The notes beneath the pieces were generated by a model. It saw only the letters and a list, made by a program, of their open reading frames with translations, was not told the DNA's origin and did no database searches. From positions 8,804,001-8,868,000 of the forward strand of contig OX463829.1 of assembly GCA_949825045.1 (NCBI GenBank): a stretch of 64,000 bases of DNA, read 5' to 3'. Origin of the DNA: Argyresthia goedartella. Its lineage: Eukaryota; Arthropoda; Insecta; Lepidoptera; Argyresthiidae. A program made the translations under genes and the position numbers. Below, piece by piece: positions 55,801 through 64,000 of the stretch (position 1 is its first letter; each line of letters starts with the position of its first letter).

Positions 55801-56178
55801 TGTCACCGTAAGATTGTCAAAACCGTTAGTTTATAATATAACGTTCTTTTTCTCGTTAGTTTACAAACTATCGGTAAATTGCAAACTGTACCGTACTTAC
55901 GATATGACGCGTGAGTTTATAATAAATCCGTTAAATTATGAACTGGTTTTAACTTGAATTGCAAAGGAAATGCCAGAGCAAACACTGCGGTAGCTTCGAT
56001 GAAGACAAGATGGGGAGAGCGCAGCGAAGCCCCCGAATAGTCTTCTTGTTAGGTAGTTAAGTAAGAACAAAAGAAACGTAAATTCTAAGCCCTGTCGGTC
56101 TGGTTTACAATTCGTCGATAGTTTACAAAGTAACGCGTTAGTTTATAAACTAACGGTTTTGACAATCTTATGGTGTCA
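55801..56178. mobile_element. MITE, family E copy 2
   Basis: 378 bp with inverted ends TGTCACCGTAAGATTGTCAA and its near complement at 56159-56178 (about 34 bp, one mismatch in the first 20). Core at 55975-56070 (CACTGCGGTAGCTTCGATG, GCGAAGCCCCCGAATAGTC). Confidence 0.85.
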
Positions 56179-56206
56179 TATATATATTTATAGTATGTAT
56201 ATATTT

Positions 56207-56453
56207 GACGACTCGAATGGCCGAGACGGCAGTGACCCTGCCTACGAAGCCAAGGGCCCCGGGTTCGAGTCCCGGTGGGGGCAAAAATTTGACTGATGAG
56301 AACGGATGTTTGTACCCTAGTCATGGTTGTTTATCTATCTAAGTATAATATTTATCTGTATAAGTATGTGTATCGTTGTCTAGTACCCAAGATACAGGGA
56401 ATCCTAGTTTGGGGCTAGATCAATGTGTGTAAATAGTGTCCAAGGTATTATTT
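56207..56453 (+). mobile_element. SINE family S1 copy f
   Basis: Complete copy starting GACGACTCGAATGGCCGAG, 28 bp downstream of MITE E copy 2. Confidence 0.9.
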
Positions 56454-56920
56454 ACGTACATATTGTTACAGCAAGATTATTTTAACTTTACCGCGCGAAA
56501 CTTCTCAATATTCACTTTTTTTTTTAAATCGTATGTCAATTAACTCTTTTCTGATTTTACCTTAATATACTCTACCTGTGTGACAAATTTCAAGTTTCCA
56601 AGGCATCTTGATCATGCGACTAAAACCGAGAAGTGTCGAACGGTAAAATCAAAGTAATGGTACTGTAAGTAGCCTATGTCTACCTGTAGTCATGTCCTGT
56701 CCATCCTGCGTTTGCAGGAAGAAATATCTTGTTAGAGATAAGCTCGCTTTTGTTAATTTGTTTTCTAGTAACGAAAGTATAAAGAACTGGCCCCACACTA
56801 GGGTACCTTGTTTATTGAATGGCATTATTTATTTAGCGTTTGGCTTAGCCTGAGCAGCCATTGGATAGCCACTTCGTCAGCGGAGTGGACTTTTAGCAGT
56901 CCGCCCTCGATCGACCATAT
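56454..56920. other. LINE-tail-like motif, no gene
   Basis: 56700-56765 (GCGTTTGCAGGAAGAAATAT, CTTGTTAGAGATAAGC) matches 9680-9735 and looks like a conserved LINE 3' stem. Nothing else. Confidence 0.4.
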
Positions 56921-57178
56921 AATAATAATAATAATAATAATAATACCTTGGACACCATTTACACACATTGATCTAGCCCCAAACTAGGATTCCTGTATCT
57001 GGATGGTACTAGACAACGATTCACATACTTATATAGATAAATATAATACTTAGATAAACAACCATGACTAGGATACAAACATCCGTTCTGATCAAACAAA
57101 TATTTGCCCTCACCGGGACTCGAACCCGGGACCCTTGGCTTCGTGGGCAGGGTCAGTGCCGACTCGGCCATTCGGGTC
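56921..57178 (-). mobile_element. SINE family S1 copy g
   Basis: Minus-strand copy with a long (AAT)n tail at 56921-56945 and the head at the right (complement of GACCCGAATGGCCGAGTC). The first three head bases are missing. Confidence 0.9.
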
Positions 57179-58754
57179 TATTTTTAGTTTTTACATGATA
57201 ACTCAAACTCAAAATGTATTTACTACTGTAGATATTTTTGCAATTTTTGTGCTTCTTCTTTGGACCACTATGGGAAAAGACGGGCTTAGAAACTACCACA
57301 GATTGATTTTTAGAACCTGATATGAGCCTGCTGTAAACGTTTATGTTCTTAGCTCGTGCTTAAAGCTCGCCCGCCCCATTACTAGGGCTACGCTACGAAT
57401 AATTTATTAAAAGCGCCACTTCTCTTTGTCGAGCACCTCTCAGACAGGGTTGGCAACTGCGAAATATTTTAATACCTAGTTCAATGAAACAAAAAATAGG
57501 CCAGCGAATTTTTTTATGATTTTTCACAAAAGCATGCATTTTACTGGACTTCTTTTTCCTTATAATAATGATTTTATCTTGATTTGACCTGAAAAATAAT
57601 CGATGACTATATAACGTATCGGAGGAATCATATCATTCGCAAATAACATTAATGGCTTGTTTCAAGAAGTCCCGATAAGCTCTATGTGGCAGATTCAACT
57701 GTCATTATACATACAAAATGTATGATTTACCTATTCAAAAGGGCTTATTGGAACTCGTTTAAATAGGCCCTAACCGTAATAATAGCACAGAATACTCAAT
57801 ACATGGTACATAATAGATCATATAAAGTCAATTCCTAATACTGAAAACGAAACAAAACGCCCCAACACTGTCGATAGAGACGTTAATATTACAAAATAGG
57901 TTAAATTATTTATTAAATGTGACAGGGATCGGCCCACCCCTCAGTTGGGGCGGTAGGGCATCAATCATGCAGAGATGGCGCTGCAATCGCTGCGGTGAGG
58001 CTTGTTACAACCCTAGCGGAGCATATGCGGAGGAGCTTGCCAAGTTACTAAGGTTCATCATCTGCACCATTTTAATTTTATTTAAATGGTGCAGATGATG
58101 TATTAATTTTATGTTGTTTAGACATTCTCACTCATATTTCCATTCGGAGGTGCCAGATGCGCCTAATTTTACCCAGTTCATCAAAACTCTGTCAAATCAA
58201 ATGAAAAATGTAATTATTACTGTACATATTTAAATATACATAGCAAACGTCATTTTTTGCCTCTTCTCTACAAAGTACCACTACTCCTACTACCTACTCC
58301 CACAGATCGATTTTTAAAAATTGGTTGTATTTTTACAATTATTACGATAGTTATTATTAAAATAAGCGGGAATATTTAAGTTAATAACAAAATTATGAAC
58401 AGCTAGTTCTGTGTTGAGTTAGATTAACTCCATACAGTTCCGAGATTTAAGTAATTGTCATATCCCCATTTAGACAAAGTCGCCTTTACATGGTTTTTCA
58501 ATCGATCAAATGGCAAACCAATTCTCCAGAGGTTGCTAGAAATATATTGTGCGCGACGGGGGGGTAGCTGCGACTATGAAGAAATGGAACAAATAGATGT
58601 ATGCAGATCGCAATTCATTAAACATCTACCTATTTTACATACCTTGCATATTCAGCTTGCGACTTAAATGGGAATTATTCATGTTTTAAGTACGAAACGG
58701 GACTTGAATGGAGTATGGTATCCTAAGGGGACTGGGCTCTAAAACATAAACATT
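57179..58754. other. No gene; palindrome at 58056-58100
   Basis: Perfect 17-bp arms CATCATCTGCACCATTT (58056-58072) and its complement (58084-58100), 11-nt loop. 57190-57320 and 58230-58340 share words with 60580-60710 (AGATTGATTTTTAGA, AAAATTGGTTGTA), an unnamed dispersed repeat. No gene recognised. Confidence 0.5.
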
Positions 58755-58933
58755 TCATACGAGGACATACATTGCTTCTGGCCCCATACTAGGATACACT
58801 GTGACGCGGGAACCGGAAACAGCGACGGCACACACATAGTGATATCCAAGACCTGGGGATGATTTTAACTTCCCCAGCAGGGATTCGAACTCGGGACCTC
58901 TCGCAGCCTCGACCGCAACGTCATAGATGTCGT
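58755..58933 (-). mobile_element. SINE family S2 copy
   Basis: ATTGCTTCTGGCCCCATACT at the left (tail complement), GGGATTCGAACTCGGGACC (B box complement) at 58881. The head at the right is decayed. Confidence 0.7.
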
Positions 58934-59031
58934 CGCATACTAATTTAGTATGTCACACGCGCGCACTAACTCACTGGGCAAAGCGCCGTTCACACGCGCA
59001 CTCACTGCTCTAAACCTGTAGCGAAGGTGAT

Positions 59032-59824
59032 ACTGGAACTTGGTAAAAACTCATTTCTTACCTGAATATTGATACGTTATGACCATAATTTATCAATATT
59101 TCGACATATTAGGACATTCAAATTTCCAACGCCGACGCCCGCCTGCGTGCCGCCTCTAGTTTGTCTGTAAAGTTGGTACTACTGAACAAGCTAAACAAGT
59201 GTAGAGCGATGATCAATGCCACAATGCCGGTCAAACGTGCGGTTCCTGAACACATCAAAGAGAGCTTATGATATGACTATGATATGACTCGCCTTCGGCT
59301 CGTTTCATAAACCCACTCTCGAGTGTTAATGCCCTCCATTATGTAGCAGTCACATAAACTACTATTATGTGACTGATACATAATGGAGGGCATTAAAACT
59401 CGAGAGTGGGTTTTATAAGCCTTGAGTTTTAATGCCTAATTATGTACAGTTACATACACTAGTTTATCTACACACATATCATAAGGTCTCTTTGATGTGT
59501 TCAGAAACCGCACGTTCGACCGGAATTGTGGCATTGATCATCGCTCTACACTTGTTTAGCTTGTTCAGTAGTACCAACTTTACAGACAAACTAGAGGCGG
59601 CACGCAGGCGGGCGTCGGCGTTGGAAATTTGAATGTCCTAATATGTCGAAATATTGATAAATTATGGTCATAACGTATCAATATTCAGGTAAGAAATGAG
59701 TTTTTACCAAGTTCCAGTTACCAAGTATATCATAATGCTGGTCGTAACATTATATCATAATGCTGGTCGTAACATGCGGTTTTTGGGCGCAGTAAAGAGG
59801 GTTTATGATACGTGTGTAGATAAA
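59032..59824. mobile_element. Two family A MITEs as a large foldback
   Basis: 59032-59275 and 59463-59718 are inverted copies of MITE A and nearly identical over about 240 bp (I counted only a few differences). Between them a further inverted pair of about 45 bp (GAGTGTTAATGCCCTCCATT at 59321 against its complement near 59385) meets at a central ACTACTATT, so the whole block folds on itself. The right copy is complete (59463-59824) and carries a 25-bp tandem duplication at 59726-59775; the left copy lacks its outer terminus. Confidence 0.8.
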
Positions 59825-60192
59825 TAAATATAAATGTAGACCGGCCCTGATTCCGTTTATTGCTTTTACTATCACTGATTCGTTGGAAATACATAGTTTA
59901 TTGCATGGCCTAACTAAAGTCCATGACATACACACAAATGTAACTGACAGCTCAAAACCCATAAAGTTTTGACATCTGTAATGAAAAATATTGCTTATTA
60001 TGTACGCATTGAAAACATTTCATAATCGCATTCTAAAAACAGCCGAAGTGTAGTATGGTATAAAACTGAGCTGTCGCGGACAATCGGCACTGCGCCATTT
60101 TGATTGATCATAAAAACCTGATGAATTAAATTTTCGTTATGAAAATGACGTCCTAAGCCCTACGCGATACCTTCTTTATATGTGCCTTGCCT
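59825..60192. other. No gene seen
   Basis: AT-rich spacer. Confidence 0.4.
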
Positions 60193-60560
60193 TAGGGTTC
60201 CGTACCTTAACCCTTATTGGGTAATGGGGAAATATCATCATTTTCAACCGGCTTGGTACTAAATGCGAAAAACAATGAAATATACCCACCTCCAGGCGCT
60301 ATTAGGGTTAAAAGGAAAAAAGGAAACTTATACTTATAGGATCACTTCGTTGTCCGTCTGTCAAGACCCTTTTTCTCAGGAGCGCGTGGAGGTATCAAGT
60401 TGAAATTGATATCGATTACTCAGAGCTGTGGTATTTGGAAGTTATGAAAAATCATACTTATAAAAAAATAGGTCAAGGCAATCAAAAGATACCGCCCGTT
60501 TATGATATGGGATTGCCGAATTTCTTTATTACCCGCAAGTAAATCGAAGTTCCAAATTCA
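60193..60560. repeat. Dispersed repeat J, copy 3
   Basis: AGGGTTCCGTACCTTAACCC, CTCAGGAGCGCGTGGAGG and AAAAGATACCGCCCGTTTATG, colinear with 21725-21976. An extra 80 bp near 60220-60300 interrupts it. Confidence 0.6.
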
Positions 60561-61810
60561 AATGTCTTTATTACTGTAGATATTAATGTATACTTAGAAA
60601 ACGTATTTTTTCCCTCTTCTTTACATTGGGCCACTGTGGAAGAAGGAGGGCAAAGAAATTCCTATAGATTGATTTTTAGACCTCTTTTAAAAATTGGTTG
60701 TAATAAGAATACAAATCAGCCTATAGTGTTCTTCCCATTGACCTAGAATTATGAAACTAGCAAGAATCAAGGTCTTACAGCTAATATAAAGGGAAAAGTC
60801 CGGAACCCATAAATAAACTTTAAAAAAACCCATTAAAAATGCGATTTCAGCAGAACCCTCGGTGGGCGAGTCCGACTCGCACTTGGCGTAATTTTTTTGT
60901 TTTTTTTGACAATGTATGCCATTTTTTCCAATAGTGTCCTTTTCTATACCTTAGCATGCCTTAACCTTTCCGTAACACCCTTAATAACCGCTCACCCCGT
61001 CTTCGATGGCACGTAATCTTCTCTCGTCATCCAGACATCAGGAATTGGAGTGACTGGTCATTTATCATGGATGTCTCGGCCTATTTCGCTTCACGCTGTA
61101 TAATAGCAATCTAGTATATTGGTGTGGGTTGTACAGGATGCTCGATACCTCCGTGGCGGACAATTGAAGGCGAGTGAGGGAGGTCGCAGGCTCTAATCAT
61201 GGCTTGAAGATTTTGTTACAGACAATTTATCTGTACATCAAAAATATTTTTAAATAATTGAATTTGGTTCAAATCATCATTTTTAATTAGTTTTCTATTG
61301 AATGGAGCACATAGGTATAGTGTATAGTCCCCACTTCAAAGAAGATGACCACTCCAAAAGCGCATAAACAGAAATATGATTATTTATGGATGTCCTCAAA
61401 AAGCGATTCTTTCTCGGCACATTTGCAAAACGAATTAGGTAAAAGTAGGGCAAAGCATAGAGTTTACTTGCGCCTTGATGTTATATTTTGCATAATACAT
61501 TTCATCTTGGCCGAGTTGTTGCCAAGTTTAAAAAGTATGTGCCGCCATTTTTTATTTTTCCCGACAGTTTCTGCGGTATTTTTACGAAGTCGGTGACAGG
61601 AATTAACATTTTTATTGCACGTGAAATTTGTGCGGCGTTTTACTCTATTTACCAATTCAGTTAAATTAAACTTACATAACACCACTTCAAGCATACACTT
61701 AACCTTAATCAGCCAGGTCATATTTAAGCTTTGTGTGGATTTTTGACATTTTGTATATTTAAAAGAATTTAAAGAAACACTATACTTTCGAAAATCCAAT
61801 AGATAGATTT
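60561..61810. other. Repeat fragments, no gene
   Basis: 60720-60790 and 60850-60895 are ends of repeats J and B (GTGGGCGAGTCCGACTCGCA). 61145-61205 resembles an S2 head (ACCTCCGTGGCGGACAATTG). The 111-codon minus frame (61464-61799) has no recognised motif. Confidence 0.4.
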
Positions 61811-62015
61811 GACGACCACTGTGGCGCAGCGGTTGTGGCTCTGCCTACCATGCGAGAGGTCCCGGGTTCGATCCCCGGCTGGGGGTAATAAAAAGAAAAA
61901 AAAAGCCCAGGTCTTGGATGTTTATATGTGTGTGACATCGCTGTTTCTGGTTCCTACGACACAGGGTATATGTATCCTAGTGTGAGGCCAGAAGCAATGT
62001 ATATGCCTGTCTGTA
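61811..62015 (+). mobile_element. SINE family S2, best copy
   Basis: Head GACGACCACTGTGGCGCAGC, B box GGTTCGATCCC at 61865, A-rich linker (61890-61905), body AGGTCTTGGATGTTTATATG, 3' end GAGGCCAGAAGCAATG. The A box fits a tRNA origin, but the fold is incomplete. Confidence 0.8.
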
Positions 62016-62483
62016 AATGTAATTGTTAATATTTGATTGTCTACGAATAAACCAAAAGAGCATACAATCACTACATACCCAAAGAGGTTGGCGACGAAGG
62101 ATATTTTTGAGTGTTGCAAAGTCTATTTATCTATAGTAGCCCAAATCCTGAAAGAGACCGCAAGAAAAATGTCCTCTAAAACCAGTAAAAACCGGTCTGA
62201 TCCGGCCCAAGCCTGCAAGACTTGGGCGGGCCCGGGTGAGCGAGCGGACCATTTCTGGTGACAAATGTTCACCCGCTGACGGCATCGACATTAATGGAGT
62301 AGACGTATTTCCACTTGGCCCACATACAGCACATTTAGATTATTGGGCCGCTGGAAACTGGGATCACGAACAAGGGTGCGAGCTTAGTCTAGTGTATTTT
62401 AGTGATTTATTTGTGGCCGGATTTACTCTCTCATGCATACGGTATGGAAATGCCTTAAACTTGTTACTTAAATGTTCTGCTAG
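62016..62483. other. Unassigned coding-like frame
   Basis: Plus frame from 62236 includes DGIDINGVDVFPLGPHTAHL and DYWAAGNWDHEQG, which has protein-like composition but no family I know; it runs into the next SINE. Probably a fragment of an unidentified element or chance. Confidence 0.2.
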
Positions 62484-62610
62484 GAGCCTCTGTGGAATAG
62501 TGGTTGATGTTCTGCCTCACACGAGAGGTATCGGGTTCGAGTGCCGGCCGGGGTCTCTGAGTCCCACGTCACAGCGTATCCTTGTGTGGGGCCGGAAGCA
62601 AAGAACGTAA
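62484..62610 (+). mobile_element. SINE family S2 variant
   Basis: GAGCCTCTGTGGAATAGTGG head, B box GGTTCGAGTGCC at 62534, short body, 3' end GGGGCCGGAAGCAAAG. Lacks the middle AGGTCTTGGATG segment. Confidence 0.65.
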
Positions 62611-62691
62611 GTAAAAAACATGCAATTAAAAATTAAGTCGACTTCAAATTAACTCAAAAGTAAGAAATAACACCACCAAATCCAATTGCCG

Positions 62692-62729
62692 CTCGCTCAG
62701 CCGCCAAGGTTTCTTGGCGGCTGAGCGAG
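62692..62729. repeat. Perfect hairpin, 17-bp arms, GTTT loop
   Basis: CTCGCTCAGCCGCCAAG and its exact complement flank GTTT. Confidence 0.92.
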
Positions 62730-62934
62730 ACCACCTTTTTTGTTGTGGGGGGAAAAAATGGAATGACCCATGCCCAGGAGTCAGACCTCCCTGCTATGTC
62801 CGGGTCCCCACACATGGAGCGGGCATCAGCTCGTGCGGTATACGGACTAAAAACAACCCCTTTGTGTTTACAGTCATCTGTCTAATACTTTACTGTGAGC
62901 CATGGCCTCGGTATATGCTGAAGGCTGAAGGGAA

Positions 62935-63700
62935 GAATGACTCTCAACCCTGATAAGTGCTACCAAATATCATTTACCCGAAATAATAATATCTACCTGA
63001 CCCAGTACAGTATAAATGGCACACGCCTGCAGAGAGGGCGACTATTCGCGATCTCGGTGTCTTGATTGATAGTAGGCTAACTCTTGGCTCACATATAGAT
63101 ACCATTCTTAAAAAAGCATCTAAAATGTTGGGGTTCGTCATAAGAACTTCAAAACTCTTTAGAAATTCTAGAACTAAAATACCGTTGTACAGTACCCTGG
63201 TTAGATCTATACTAGAATATTGTTCTCAGGTCTGGAGCCCATTTTACCAGGCGTTTAAAGACAGAATCGAAAGAGTTCAAAAACGATTCGTCAGTTACCT
63301 CGCGAATGTGGGATTCAAAAATGTTCATCTGCAATCCTACACTGACAGAATGTCGTTTTTCAATATGACTTCTCTGTCTGTCCGGAGAAAGATTCTAGAT
63401 CTCACATTTATGCACAAGGTCCTCAATGGGGATATAGATTGTCCTCAAGTGTTGGACAGTTTTAGCATAGTGGTTCCAGCCAGAATTCCGCGAGCCGGCA
63501 CGTACAAAATCTTCAGAACCGGACCTTGGAAAACCAACCTAGGTATAAACTCACCTCTCACTAGAATGATTCGCTCATATAATGCACTGCATTCAAGTAT
63601 CAAAATTGACGTCGATGTTTTCCATGACAAGCTGCCTTCTTTTAGGTCTAAGGTGGAAAATTTTCTTATCTTGGAAGAAGCTAAACTTAACTTTTTGTAA
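62935..63700 (+). pseudogene. LINE reverse transcriptase, C-terminal third
   Basis: Starts with LNPDKCYQISFTRNNN, the region after the YADD box, then a frameshift near 63040, then an open frame of more than 210 codons: DLGVLIDSRLTLGSHID, RSILEYCSQVWSPFY (the thumb/connection motif L.Y...VW.P), IERVQKRFVSYL, and a C-terminus ending in KLNFL with a stop at 63700. No RT active site is included, so no enzyme activity is expected. It is the best preserved LINE coding segment in the window, suggesting a recent copy. Confidence 0.85.
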
Positions 63701-63921
63701 ATTGTGTAACCTTTTTCTTTGCTTTTTTTTATTCTCGTGTAGTTTCATTTGTCATTCAAGTCTTTTTTACCTTTTATTGAAATTGTAATTAAAAACTGTA
63801 AACAAAATTTTGCATGATGTGGTCAACTGTAAGTAGGTAAACATTTAGAAAGTGTAATGCAAGGTGTAATATTAAGAAAAATGTATTATCTGTTGGAGAT
63901 CCTAATAAATAAATAAATAAA
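62935..63921 (+). mobile_element. 5'-truncated Jockey-like LINE
   Basis: Contains the ORF2 end (62935-63700), then a 3' UTR with AATTGTGTAACC and a (TAAA)n tail at 63905-63921. The 5' truncation falls after the catalytic YADD region, as with incomplete reverse transcription. Confidence 0.8.
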
Positions 63922-64000
63922 AGGCTTTCTACATGCAATTTGCCCTTTTGGGCGATATATATATGTGTATATAATATAATATATGGGAGGAGTTTTCCTG
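63922..64000. other. Window end, TA-rich run
   Basis: GATATATATATGTGTATATA-like low-complexity sequence at 63954-63985; no gene. Confidence 0.5.

Noticed and set aside
1..64000. A bacterial, phage or symbiont segment
   Set aside because: No operon-like ORFs, ribosome binding sites or phage genes anywhere; eukaryotic SINEs and LINEs are spread over the whole window.

Overview
The window looks like nuclear DNA of a ditrysian lepidopteran (moth or butterfly). It is AT-rich, has no bacterial or viral gene layout and no long host ORF, and is packed with the transposon types usual in that order: a mariner element, Jockey/CR1-like non-LTR retrotransposon fragments, three families of tRNA-headed SINEs, and many short palindromic DNA elements (MITEs). 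The order-level call rests on remembered resemblance of repeat families, not on a search.

Layout. 0-10 kb: a MITE, a near-complete mariner with one frameshift, the first copy of MITE family A, a three-unit tandem repeat, a decayed LINE that still shows endonuclease and reverse transcriptase motifs, and a 238-bp MITE. 10-24 kb: two copies of an unclassified repeat, a MITE split by a GC-rich insert, a Tc1-like MITE with perfect 26-bp ends, SINEs, a GC-rich promoter-like insert inside an older repeat, and a possible Penelope-like remnant. 24-27 kb: a repeat-poor island with promoter-like motifs and a 30-codon ORF followed by a splice donor, then another MITE A. 27-41 kb: SINEs, tandem repeats, a short LINE 3' coding fragment, two pairs of long inverted homologous repeats, and, at 35532-35594 on the minus strand, the best host-gene signal: a 63-bp exon with canonical splice sites encoding a charged coiled-coil. 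41-64 kb: more MITEs and SINEs, a nine-copy 38-bp minisatellite, a large foldback at 59.0-59.8 kb, and two further LINE 3' coding fragments.

Interpretation. Most of the window is probably intronic or intergenic sequence. If the 63-bp exon is real, much of the window could be intron of a minus-strand gene; its sequence recalls the N-terminal coiled coil of the PLEKHH/MAX-1 family, but that is an inference from memory. Most ORFs of 60-200 codons are either transposon remnants or chance.

I found no convincing new biological system. The observations most worth following are the coiled-coil exon, a shared core carried by three MITE groups with different ends, sequence-level evidence of template-switch palindromes, and the foldback at 59 kb. 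Element boundaries were read by eye and may be off by several bases, more for old copies.
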